Shown here one piece after another: positions 12,240-23,460 of a DNA stretch of 64,000 nucleotides (positions are counted from its first letter, which is position 1; the number at the start of each line of letters is the position of its first letter). The position numbers and the translations under genes are program-made. A model generated the notes under the pieces. That model had not been told where the DNA came from. It was given only the letters and a program-made list of their open reading frames with translations, and did not search any database. Origin of the DNA: Ashinkailepas kermadecensis (taxonomy: Eukaryota > Arthropoda > Thecostraca > Neolepadidae); NCBI GenBank assembly GCA_034440615.1, contig JAOTOM010005136.1:385001-449000 (forward strand), given 5' to 3'.

Positions 12240-13745
12240 TAGGGGCCGCTCTCAACCTCAGGAGAATTTCAGTCCAGTCCTCTCCTACTCTCAGAGATCC
12301 TATCCATCCCTCAGAACCCTCTCATGCTTTTAGGGGCCTATCACAATCCTTCACAGCACTGTCTAGATCTCATCTCGTGGCATTTCAGATCTGAAATGGG
12401 CCCTCACTCGGGCTCTCTAGCTCTTAGGGGTTCTGTTCATCCCTCAGGAGCGATTTCAAGCACCAAGAGCATCAAAGCCCTCTCTGGCCCTCAGATACCT
12501 TGTTTATTCCTCAGCTGTCAGGCCCATTCCAGCTGAGACTGCTCTGCCCATCTGGCATGGGCATTCCAGCACTCTAACGGACCCTCTCTTGTCTTCACGT
12601 CCCTTACCAGCCTTCAGGGTGACGTCTTCAGGTCTCAAGCGTCCTTTCCACACAAGTTGTAAGATGCGTTTTAAATTTTCCTCGGCTTTATCTTTGCTCC
12701 TCAGGGCGATCGCGTGGAGGGCCCCATCGGACTCGGCAATGGACGGGTGCCCATTCGTCCCTTGCAAACGCCACTGCTTTTTAACAGCCCAGGGCCTTCC
12801 ATGGACTCAGAGGCCCTTTACGTAGCACCGGGAACCCTCCGCTTCGGCCCGGATCGTCTCCGTAGCTCGGTGGCCTCTTTATGGGCTTGAGGGCTGCCGT
12901 CAGCTCTGAGCCCCTCTCCATCAGGGTGAGCCAAAGCCAACTCAGTGGCTCTGTACGTCCGGCCAGTCGCCTCCCGAAGTCGACTCAGGGACCCTCTTTC
13001 ACGATTCAGGGCACTCTCCGTCAGGCCGGAGTCCCCTCTTTCAAAAGCTTGAGTCTCCTCTATCACGCAAGGGCCCCTGTGGGTTTTCGATCCCCTCCGT
13101 CGGCGCAAGGGGCCCTTCATACCGACTCTGGGCCCTCTTCGACGGCCCGGGGTCCTCCCGCGGCTATGGGTCCTCTCCGCCGGCGCAGGTGCCCTCCTTA
13201 TCGATCTACGGCCTCCTCTGTCAGGTCGGAAGCACTCTTTCAACAACCTCGGGCCCTTCCATCAGGCCAGGGGCCCTGGTACGGCTTGGGCACATCCGTT
13301 GTCCAAAGGGCGTTTTCTGACGGCCCAAGGTTCTCTCCAGCAATTAGGGCCTCTTTGACTACCCAGGACCTTTTCCGGAAAACCGCAGATCCCTTTCAAA
13401 CGCTCGGACCCTCTCCATTAGGTCAGGGGCCCTTTCTTCGGCTTGGGCACCGCCGTCAGACCAGGGGCCCTTCATATTGGCTCGGAGCCCTCTCAGTCAG
13501 CTCTGGAGTCCTTCCAATGATCTGGGGCCTCCTCCGTCGATCTAGAACTTCACATTAGCCCAGCCAAGGGTGGCCCTCAACATCTTGCCAAGGGCACTCT
13601 CCGTTGACTCGGGGTTCTCTTCATCGGCCCGGGACCCTTTCCGTCATCCCTGGGCCCTTCACGTCAGTCCAGGAGCCCTTTATGTCGGCCCAGGGAGCCC
13701 TGCGGGCCCCTGCATCGATGTCTCCAGGGGCCCCTTAAGGAAAGG
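12240..13745. repeat. degenerate GC-rich tandem array, about 19-22 bp unit
   Basis: Words of the form GGGCCCTCT or GGTCCTCTC recur about every 19-22 bp for 1.5 kb, with highly diverged interiors. Overlapping frames on both strands come from the lack of stops in the unit. No coding call is supported. Confidence 0.75.
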
Positions 13746-14471
13746 GCCCTTCAAGGCGGTCGCCTGGAGGACCTCCTCCGACCCTCCAGAGGGAGGGGGG
13801 ATGCTGCCCACTTCGCCCCTCCCTTGGCTACGCCACTGCGACCCATTGGCAACGCCACTGGCCTCGCTCAGCCAATTCAGAAAGGTTAGGGTTCTGGGAT
13901 GATACGCGTTAAACTACGTTAATATTAACTTGGTACCTCGTTTTTCGTCAAAGGCGAAAAACAAAGCACGAGATGTATGCTAGTCAAAATTAATTCATAC
14001 CAACCTACTCGATCCTAAACGTTCTAAGAAGACCTTTGCAGTGTCCTGTTCCAGTGTCTGTAGTGCTATCAGCGTGCTTCGGGTACATTGACTGGGGTGG
14101 TGCATGGGTGAGGTCATGTGGACCGGTGTGTTATGATTTCCAACCCGTATATTACACCATTCCAGGTTTATTTTGGATGATTGTATGGGTATTCTTCAGA
14201 AGGGTGACAATCGTTGTTTTGTTAGTGCTCAGAAACAGTTGGGTGTGCTCGTTTTGGACTTGTGCGTGCTCAGGTATCCACAAAGGGATTAAAAAAACAC
14301 TCCGCCCCTGGTCTCCATGCTTCTGCAAATGTAGGTGTATGCCCCGAGGCGGAGGCGGTTGCTGCTGCCGGCGCCGACCGAGGAGCCACCTGGTGACCGG
14401 CAGCTCTCCACCTCGCCGCTCCGTACCGGCCAAGTCCGCGTGTTTTGGAGCGCGGCGGTCAGTCGGCCGCG
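13746..14471. other. spacer: hAT-like terminus and a hairpin
   Basis: Near 13830-13850 the sequence CCCTTGGCTACGCCACTG is the reverse complement of the common hAT end CAGTGGCGTAGCC. A hairpin with 8-bp arms (GTTTTTCG 13940-13947, CGAAAAAC 13955-13962) follows. The frames at 14036-14767 were not recognised. Confidence 0.45.
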
Positions 14472-14625
14472 GACTGGCGAGGGTGTGGTGCGTGATTCTG
14501 GTGCGCGCTCCTGGTGCGCGCTCCTGGTGCAGTGGTGAGGCAGTCTGCCGCCGACTGGCGAGGGTGTGGTGCGTGATTCTGGTGCGCGCTCCTGGTGCGC
14601 GCTCTTCTGGTGGTGAGAGTTGGAC
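14472..14625. repeat. 81-bp tandem duplication
   Basis: GACTGGCGAGGGTGTGGTGC occurs at 14472 and 14553. Within each copy a 13-bp word (GTGCGCGCTCCTG) is itself repeated. Confidence 0.85.
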
Positions 14626-17329
14626 TGGGGGGGGGCTCTTCTGGTGTAAAGTGGTGAGACTTGACACGAGTTGTCCAGGGTGCGCTTTGGAGAGATTCGG
14701 CGGCACATGTGCATTCCGGGTAATTCCACTCAGCAAGGGAAGGAGTGGCAGCGATGAGGGTCGGTAGAACTGGGCCTCCGGCGATGCGTAATGGGACATA
14801 CTGAGGGATCGGTGGGTACCTGTGCACTGCCGGAGTGGTGCGACGATGTTTCATGTGCGGTTTATGCATAAATGTTCCGCGCCACTGAAGTACCGACATC
14901 GATTCTACTTTGACGCACACATGATCCATATGTGAACCTTACCATTCGAAATCGCGTCATATCTTTCAACGGTTGCCATACAAGAAACCGGTGACCAGCA
15001 TAACGATACACGGCCTTGCTGACCGAAAACAGGTTCACATCACTTCGTGACACCTGTCCAATTCACTGGAAGTGGTTAAAGTGCCAAATGCTCAAATGAC
15101 AAGGTATACCATTGGAAGGCTTGGCAAGTGTGAATTGCGAAGATGTAACTTTTATCAACATGCTTCGATGACTCTTCAAATGTACGATTTCGTCAGTGCT
15201 TAGTTTGGCCGAGTGGGCTGCTTAAACTATGGCGACATGACTGTTTATTTATTATCTACCAAATGCTGAAATCCTAGGCAACAACATTTAGTTCGCGCGT
15301 CTGCTTCGAATCTCTCGCACTGAATGAAATGGTACATAAAACCTGTCGCTCCAAGTGTTGGCATTGCATATGACTCAACCGAATATGCCATGACACCGCC
15401 TGCAGCAGCATGCCGGCTGGGAATTCCCTGCCTGTGGCATGGTCTGCCGGTTAAGGTTTCAATAGCCGATTTTACAGCGGATTCTGCTGTGTTGCCAGAC
15501 CACTCGGTCTCCGAGATAGAGCGATCCGACATAAAGTAATGTGAAGTAAAAAATACACGCGAATAGTAGTTCCAATGATAATATCCATTTCAGGTCAGAA
15601 ATATTCATCCAATCGAATAGATCGAAAGCTTACAAACGAAAAATAACTTATTGCGTAAACCACGACAACAAACTTCTAGCCTACGTAACCAAACGGCAAT
15701 CGCACTCATCTCTAGTTCAACTGGCAGGTATCTGGCCGCGACTTGGACCAGACGATCGTCATTTGTCAGATGGCAAATGATGTGCACGTTTGTGTCTTAG
15801 AAAGCGTCATATATTCCGATCCTTAGCCGCCGATTAGCTGAATTTCTTACTTTGTGGTGCGTGCAGATCTGCGAGCCGTCACCTGTACACTACCGTCTGA
15901 GTTTGGTCGGTGAGGGTTGAAAGGGATTGTATATGTACAGATTTTAAAGCTATTTTAATGTCTTTTTCAGGAAAAATGACTTGCTCGGAGGCTGTGTGCT
16001 ATTATTTTTCATCTGTCCCATCTATTTTTTTCTTTCATCGTGGTTTATTTTTTTGAAAAAAAGCCTAGTTAGATTTCTGGCATGGGAAGTAGGCCCATGC
16101 ACCAGCGGCACCAGCCATAGCCGTATGCAGGCATCAGTGAATTATATATGGAACATTAAAAAGTTTGTTGATAGTTGCCAACGAAATGTTTTCGTAGGCA
16201 GATATGCGCTATGCTTCTCCATCAAGTGTAGTAGCTTTTCTTGTGATTCACAACTTATTTTTTCCTAAATGGCCTGTACAATTTTAGATATAGCCTGCTC
16301 ATGCTCCTTACCTATGTGTAATGGGGAGGAAGGTAAACAGACAAGAGGGACCACTGTCTAATCAAGGGATGAGGCAAGTGTGATATGTGCATAGTTTACC
16401 AAGTGTGCCAAGTGCACATAGTTTAAATTTGGGTGACTGGCCTGCCATAAGGGTGAAATTCTTCATTAAATCTCATTTTTGGCATGCAGACATGGCTAAT
16501 CTTAGAAGCTACGTATCTGATCATTATGAAACCTCCACAAGATGATTGAACATGTCATAATTGAGTGAGGTTTCTGCTTGTGTAATCCTGTGTGATGTCC
16601 ATGTCTACCATATGGAAAAAATATTATGAACATACCTTACTCATACAAAATACTTCATGGAGGTGCATATGCCTTCTGCAGACAATTCAGCATGTGACAC
16701 ATAGGTACCTATAAGGTTTTTACTTTTCTAGATTTTGTGCTAGGTCCAAGGGGGAAATTTTTAAAGCTGAATTTCTTGCTTGCTGACATGACCAATGTCT
16801 GACATGACAAGTGCTGACAAGACAGTTGAATGCCTCTCAGTGCCATTCAACTATTGCAATTTATTTTAGGTATATGCCAAATTATTTGGGTTTGGAATTT
16901 TGTGATCCTGGATCAGATCAAAGGTTGCCGAAGTTTTCAAAGGAGAGTTTTTGTCTTACAGTCATGGCAAATTGAATAAACTATGGAATTATTGCAGTTT
17001 AAATTGTTCACAAGTTAATTTTACCTCCAAAAGGCAACAAAAGATGTTGAGATGGGTCAGTTAGGTTGGATATTTAACTTGAAATGTTTGAGGATAAAAA
17101 TGAAACTGAAAAAAACATGTCATCAAAAAGGAAGTTAGGCTAAGTTATGTCAAGTTAGGTTAGGACAACCCAATGTGGTTCAGAGGGTTCTGCAAACCGT
17201 CTCAACCACATTTATAGCCCAATGTGGCTGAGAGAGGTTGGACCATGATTGACGTCGTAACGCTGTTGGCCCGACAGAGTTTCGAATTTGATGTGGGCGT
17301 TGTACTTTACCAACAGTATCAGGTTTTAC
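14626..17329. other. long non-coding stretch, nothing recognised
   Basis: Unique AT-rich sequence, including 15.0-16.3 kb. A 95-aa frame on the minus strand at 15245-15532 has no recognisable motif. A short TTAGGTTAGG word lies near 17155. Confidence 0.4.
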
Positions 17330-17560
17330 CAGGTGTGGATCCAGGAATTGTCATGAGGGGAAGCTTGTTTGGATGGGCGCCACTGTGAATGTACCTGGAG
17401 GTGCACATTTTCCTTCCGAAGAGCGCCACTGGAGGACAAAAAAAAATGCTTGGGAACCTGGTACACTCGGACCTCCCAGAAGTGTCTTTGAGTTATAAAG
17501 AGGGTTGCCTTCTCCCTTTCCCCTACGACTCACCTTTTCACCCTACCCGCTCCGGCGAAC
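17330..17560. mobile_element. fragment related to the hAT MITE at 45967
   Basis: Begins CAGGTGTGGATCCAGGAATT, nearly the same as the left end of the 45967-46328 MITE. It continues with a similar GGGCGCCAC word. The right terminal repeat was not found, so it is either truncated or too diverged. Confidence 0.45.
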
Positions 17561-18260
17561 ATGGCTGGAGATCCCGGGTGTGTTCGTGTCCATCAGGTAT
17601 CGATACTGGAGCACATGGTACATCACTGGGACGTACTGCGATTTTTTGGGCCGGGCCTGATTTTATTTTTGTCGGGGAGTCGCGACGTTTTTTTCGGCGC
17701 TATGCACGATTCATGGGATTCCAGGTCGGTTTTCCAGGCCCCGATTCGGGGTCCCCGCTGGATTTTTATAAGCCTCGGATTTATTTTTATATGGTCCTGT
17801 CACGAGTTTTCGGCCCCACTGTTTATTTGTATCCCCAGCACAAATTGTAAACATCCCGACGGAAATTCTGCGGTCCCACCACTATTTTTCGGAGCTCCTG
17901 CGCGATTTTGCTTCGGGGTCAGGCGCGAGTCTTCGGGGCCCCAATGCGTGTTGTCGGGAGGCACAAGTTCTTGTGACCTTTTTCCGGAGTGCGAGTTGCA
18001 TTTCCGGTTCCCGTCGTGATTTTTTAGGCCCCGGTGCGTTTCTTTCGTGGCAAAGGCACGTTTTTTTTTAGTGAGCCATACTCAATTTGTGACGCATTTG
18101 GAGTTATTTGGGGATTCCAGAGTTAATTTCCGGGTCCTGATTGACATGTCATAGGCCGCGTGGTGAAGTGTAAATGCATACATTTTTAGGAGCCAATTTG
18201 CCGATCCCGATTAAGTTCTTCATTTTGGTGTGTATTTTGTGGCCATCTTCCCCTAAGGAA
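17561..18260. repeat. degenerate array, GGCCCC and T-run motif, about 30 bp
   Basis: Alternating blocks of GGCCCCG or TCGGGG with T-rich runs recur about every 30-35 bp. The frames here owe their length to this composition. The period is rough. Confidence 0.45.
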
Positions 18261-19445
18261 AACTTCTTAAAATATGCCCTTGTGTGTGTCATTAAATCGA
18301 TATTTTGAGTTCATTTTACAGTCCCGTTTTGGGGGACGCTGTGATAGTTTGGTCCCCTTCACGCCGCTTGGAGAGTTTGGAGAGGGCATGGCCTCGGTGT
18401 CCCTACCCTTTAGATCCGCTAGCGCGTAGACCCCATGCATTTTAAAATGCATCGTAATTATTCACTGCAATCCATACATGTCTAGTAAGACGGCCGTTAA
18501 TATCATTTGGGCTATTATGCCACAAGGAAAACGACGCTGAACCACCAGGTTCCGAATCGAAACTCCGATTGGTCTGGCCAGAATACTATTAGGACCATTG
18601 GAACCAATTCCATCGGGAAGCATTCAGACCATTAGGGACCATTAAAACCACTAGGAAAATCCCAATAGTTCCAAATGGTTTCCAATGAATTTTGTTTTCC
18701 AAGAATGGGGGCGGGGGTCCATTCAATCTGAAAATATGTGTTGAAAATAAGGACCTTGACCCACTCCCTTCGTGAGAGGTTTCCAGCCTTGTTGGCGACG
18801 ATGCTATACCGTCTGATCGACTTGCTACGTTATGCTACCACTTGCCAGTTGTCCGAGCCTTTTTTAGGTATGGAATTTCTTGTCGAGAATGCATTCATTT
18901 CACACCACGACAATAACTGAACGGAACACCATAAACCAATAAAGAAAGAACGGTGAGGTTCCTTCAATTCTGTGTCGTGAAATGCCGATTCAAACCATCC
19001 GCAATTGTTGAATTAATTTCAAAAAGGCATGCACAAAATTGCGTGCCCCTGACTTCAGCAGGCGCTCTGCTTGAAACCGATATCTTACATGCGTACCAGG
19101 TTTGTCGAAAGCGTACTAGAGCTGGCACGATCGTACCACGGTGGCAACCCTGCAGGAAGAGGAACGGGCTGAACATGTCAGTTTTTTTAACCAAAAAATG
19201 TCAATCTTCAAATCAAAGTTATATGAAGTGAAAATTAATTCGTATGTACAATATCAGTTTATACGCCGAATAACGGACCACTACCTTACTATAATTAACA
19301 CAAAATTACTGTAAAAAGTAAACGTATTTGGCGTTATGCTAGCTGCTAACTTTTATACCATCTATAAAGTTATTATACCAGCTATACTAAACAAGAGCAA
19401 ATTTCTGCTGTAAAACCGGCTAATGAAATATCCAGCACATATTTC
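18261..19445. other. non-coding DNA
   Basis: Includes a short run of degenerate ACCATTAGG words (about 18590-18680). Otherwise nothing recognised. Confidence 0.4.
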
Positions 19446-19664
19446 TAGGGGCGGATCCATAAGTTTGGTTTCGGGGGGACACTGCAAAGAATTATCCGAT
19501 TTATAAAAAATCAGATTTTAACAGCAATTCGTCTGGTCTATTTATCATAACGTATTGATGGATTTATGGAGAATGCCACTTCAGTGCAAAATTTCGGAGA
19601 AAATCGGCCTGTTGGTGGAGGGGGACGGAGGGCATGGACCCATTGTCGCCTGGATCCGCCCCTG
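19446..19664. mobile_element. hAT-type MITE, 219 bp, with 8-bp target duplication
   Basis: Perfect 13-bp terminal inverted repeats: AGGGGCGGATCCA (19447-19459) and its reverse complement (19651-19663). They fit the hAT end pattern CAGRGGYGGATCCA. The flanks are CATATTTC (19438-19445) and CATATGTC (19665-19672), seven of eight identical, matching the 8-bp duplication of hAT elements. There is no transposase, so it is non-autonomous. Confidence 0.82.
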
Positions 19665-19713
19665 CATATGTCCAAATCAGTTTATTTAATTTGTCGTGTC
19701 AGTCTAGTCCCCG

Positions 19714-19915
19714 ATGATCCCTGGTGCTGCTACCATGGTGCCGGTCCCTGGTGCTGCTACCATGGCTGGTCTGGTTCCTGGTGCTGCTATCATGGGTTGT
19801 CCGGTCTCTGGTGCTACCACCACGTGTGGTCTGGTCCCTGGTGCTGCTACCGCGGGTGGTCTGGTCCCTGGTGCTGCCGCCATGGGTGGTCCGGTCTGTG
19901 ACACTGCCACCAGTG
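19714..19915. repeat. minisatellite, 30-bp unit, about seven copies
   Basis: CTGGTGCTGC recurs at 19721, 19748, 19778 and 19808 and onward, with a 30-bp period and one 27-bp unit. Open frames on both strands follow from the period being a multiple of three. Confidence 0.9.
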
Positions 19916-19964
19916 GCGATCCCTGAAGTTGGCCGTCTAATCAGCTGTGGTTCGTAGTCCTCCC

Positions 19965-20230
19965 ATTATTTAGGCCGAGGTTCCGACACCGGTCTTTGGT
20001 CCCCTCACTCGCAAGTCTGTGAAGCTGCGACCGGTCTGTGCCCCCCCCCGCTGGTCAGTCTATGAACTTGTCAGCGGTCTGCGACCCCCCCCACTTGTCA
20101 GTCTGGGGGACTTTTCACCAGTCTATGGTCCATTCACTGACTAGTCTGCGGTCGGTCTGTGGTCTCCACTGGTCAGTCCATTAACTTGTGACCGGTCTGT
20201 GGTCCCCCACTGCTCAGTCCGTGGACTGTT
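19965..20230. repeat. degenerate tandem repeat, about 55-60 bp
   Basis: Four diverged copies of a unit with CTGGTCAGTCTG, AACTTGT and CGGTCTGTGGTCCCCC words. C-runs vary in length. Confidence 0.65.
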
Positions 20231-20685
20231 GTGCACATTGCTTCCTTCTAGCTGTGCCCACTACCAAAGCTGCAAAAACAGTTTTATGCGGGATTTTTGT
20301 CATCAAAAACGCCTCAGAACATGATCCCTTTCCTCTTTCCACAAAATCCGAATGATGTTCCCGGGCGATGATCAAAAGCAAGTTATTGCTTTTCAATAGA
20401 ATATACGGGACATTACTTCATACATATAGCGGGTTAAGCTAAATACGTCTAGAAGATAACCAATGATGATTCTGACTCACCTCAATTGCGTTTTCCCACT
20501 TACACGACTGATAAATAAATTTCGGTAATTGGATACCGTAAACTCGGGGAATACAATGAATATAGTTACCCATTTCAAAGCCCATGCAAATTATGTTGCC
20601 TGATTTTAAGAGTCAGCAATTATGCTGTCCAAATCCAGAAGCCAAAAGCACAAACCCAACATTTCCCACCACCGGCAGTCCTCTA
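20231..20685. other. non-coding spacer
   Basis: AT-rich unique sequence, nothing recognised. Confidence 0.45.
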
Positions 20686-21175
20686 TCTCAGCAGCACACA
20701 CCACCGGGCAGTCCTCTGTCCCAATAGCACACACCATCGGGCAGTCCTCTGCCCCAACAGCACACACCACCGGGCAGTCCTCTGTCCCAGCAGCGCACTA
20801 CTGGGAAGTCATCTGTCCCAACAGCCCATACCAACGGGCAGTCCTTTGTCCAAACTGCACACACCACCGGGCAGTTCTTTGTCCCAACAGCACACACCAC
20901 GGGACAGTCCTTTGTCCCAACAACACACACCACCGGGCAGTTATTTGTCCCAACAGCACACACGACCAGGCAGTTCGTTGTCCTAAAAGCACACACCACC
21001 GGGCAGTCCTCTGTCCCAGCAGCTTACGCCACCGGGCAGTCCTTTGTCCCAGCAGCTATGTGCCACTGGGAAAGTCCTCTGTTCCAACAGCACACACCAC
21101 CGGACAGTACTCTGTCCCAGCAGCACACACCACCTGACAGTCCTCTGTCCCAGCAGCACGCACAATCGGGCAGCT
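20686..21175. repeat. minisatellite, 33-bp unit, about 14-15 copies
   Basis: GCACACACC recurs at 20694, 20727 and 20760 (33 bp apart) with the partner word GGGCAGTCCTCTGTCCCA. A few units carry small indels. Long frames on both strands are by-products. Confidence 0.93.
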
Positions 21176-23460
21176 GTCGCCCACACTGGTCGGGTGGGTT
21201 ACAATGGAATCTCAGCTCAGCCGACTTGTTGCTATGTAAGCCCTGCCATGTCAATTGGACTGGTCAATTGGACATTTGATCATATAAATGTTTCTAGGAT
21301 TAAAGGAATTGAGAAAAGTGGCTGGGGACAATCAGCAACAGCAGTGCTCCAAGGTACGAAAAGGAATATAAATTGAGAGAAAAACGGTGTTGCAGGGTGC
21401 GCAAAACGGTTCCAATTGAAAGAAAACTTGTGTTCCACTGCAACAATAATATTTGGTATTGGATCTGCATTACCTGCATGGGCATGGGAATCGGGGCGAG
21501 AGAGGCAGCGGTGGTCGAATTTTGGATGAGTGTAACATTGACCCTATGGGCGTCGCATCGAAATAATTTTCTTTAAAATGAACTGTCTCCTTCCCCACCC
21601 CTGCCCCGCCTACGGTGGGATAGTTCCCGTACTACAGAATACTTTTAATGCTGTTTTCCTTTCAGCATTATAAAGACCTGTAACACTCAAGCTTCACTTC
21701 TAAAGTGAAACTCCATCGAAGATTTTACTTTATTTTAGCGCTCGCCAAGTCCCTCCGGCATCTTAACTGTGGGCTAGAAGTAGTGTTTAGCGTAATAATC
21801 TGCAGCTCCGAGCTCTGCCATCAGGAACCTTCCTAATATAATTACTGATCTTATTATGCATCAATTGCTCGATTGACGTCATTCGGTGTGCTTCGGACCA
21901 GAAGTTATGTGAATAAAGATTCTTCGAGCGTTTGAGAATGTAAGTACACCAAACTCTGTTCATATGGATAGATCAATTGCGACCGAGGAAGCACCACGCG
22001 GGTTTTTGTCGGTCATAATCTTCCAATATTTTGGCAGCAACTGAAGTTAGCACGATAGAGCGGTACCATTTTGCGATGATTACATATACCGATGACGGCT
22101 ATTTGAGTGGTGATGCCTCTCTGCCATGATCTCTGGGGTGGGTGTTGGCGCCAGCTTATGCGGAAGAAATCTCTGAACGTCGCTGACGGCTATATTGGCC
22201 GCATCTTTTTATTCATGAAGCTGCATCCTAATCTCTATTTAAATAGTATCCAACAGCTGTAGTGGATCGGATCACCACGCGTGCTGGCGTCTCCCGCCGG
22301 CCCGGGTCTGGGATGGGCCTGTCGGGAGGTGGCTTGGGGGCGTGACCCGAACGTACCTAACCTCGACGTAGTCATTTTGGTGACGACGGTTTGGATCACC
22401 GGCACCCATCTGCGTAACGCGGAGGTAATGTAGTTCCGGGCCTCAGATAATGCCATAGCGCCAGGTGAGGCGTAATTGTCGCTGCCAGGTGTTTCACGGT
22501 GGGGGACTGATCGGCTGGTGAGACACCAGCTGGGTGTTGCCTGACCTCGGGGAGGCTTACTGGCGTTCCGCCTGGCTAACCTGTCTGCGGAGCACGCCAA
22601 TCAACGCTTCGGTGACTCCGACCCTAACCAATCAGAGCTAGCGTGATGGCTGACGGCGGAAGCAGATGATAGCGGCGCCTCATTAACAGCCGGTGACACA
22701 CGAACATAGTGCCGGCAGGGCAGTGGGAGTCTGGAGACATTCCACAGGCCATGGTGAAATGTGGTGGCGTGAGAAACAAAACGGAGCACTGTCATTTTTG
22801 TTTCTTTTGCCTGTCAACGTTATAGAGCCAATAATACAATTGTCATAGCTTAGGAGTTGGGGTAGGGAAGAAGTGATGCCGTGAGGGCTTGGTATAAAGC
22901 ACGACATCATGGTTATTGCTTTTGCAACAACCTGTCGCTGTAGCAACTCTGTAACTCTGTACCTACGTCGGTGAGCAGGCACACAGCATTGCAAATTTGT
23001 GCACATGACTTTTCACGACACGCAAATTTTGTTTCCTTTGGTCTTCCATCTTGCCTGGAGTTTAGCTAATCTCACCTCGAGCGCTGAACAGGAACCAACT
23101 GCCAGGCTGTCCAGGATATATCTTGCACCAGGTGCCATAGTGAAGTGTTGTGTTTGAAGAGGAATCCCTGCACCCGTGCTTAGGATCCTGGTATGAAATG
23201 GTGCTGGGGTATAGAAGAGAAGGCTGGTGTGACCTGCGAGAGAAGCAGCAAAGGCGATGGTCTAGTATACTGGACTAGTATGGTCTAGTCTGCTTCGGGG
23301 TCGAAATTATCACGGGTCGATGCTGGGTTGGGCAGATCGCCCGGCCGGTTTGTGCTGACTTGTGTACCTGGCCGGAGCTGAGGTCTGGGGCAGCCCTGGG
23401 GTGCACCTGGCCCACAGCTGGACCGCGGAAAGCCGAACATCGCTGCGCACCCGTCACCCT
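21176..23460. other. long non-coding stretch
   Basis: Nothing recognised over 2.3 kb. A 121-aa minus-strand frame (22235-22600) in a GC-rich patch is protein-like in composition but matches no family that I can name. It could be a piece of an unrecognised mobile element. Confidence 0.4.

Noticed and set aside
12504..12767. 87-aa minus-strand frame with a charged, helix-like composition
   Set aside because: Lies inside the degenerate ~20-bp array and has no recognisable domain.
17150..17165. Telomeric TTAGG repeats (also CCTAA near 42080)
   Set aside because: Only two or three units at each place; too short to be telomeric, used only as a weak hint of an arthropod.
22235..22600. 121-aa minus-strand frame in a GC-rich patch
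   Set aside because: Protein-like composition but no motif or neighbour to support a call; left in the non-coding stretch description.
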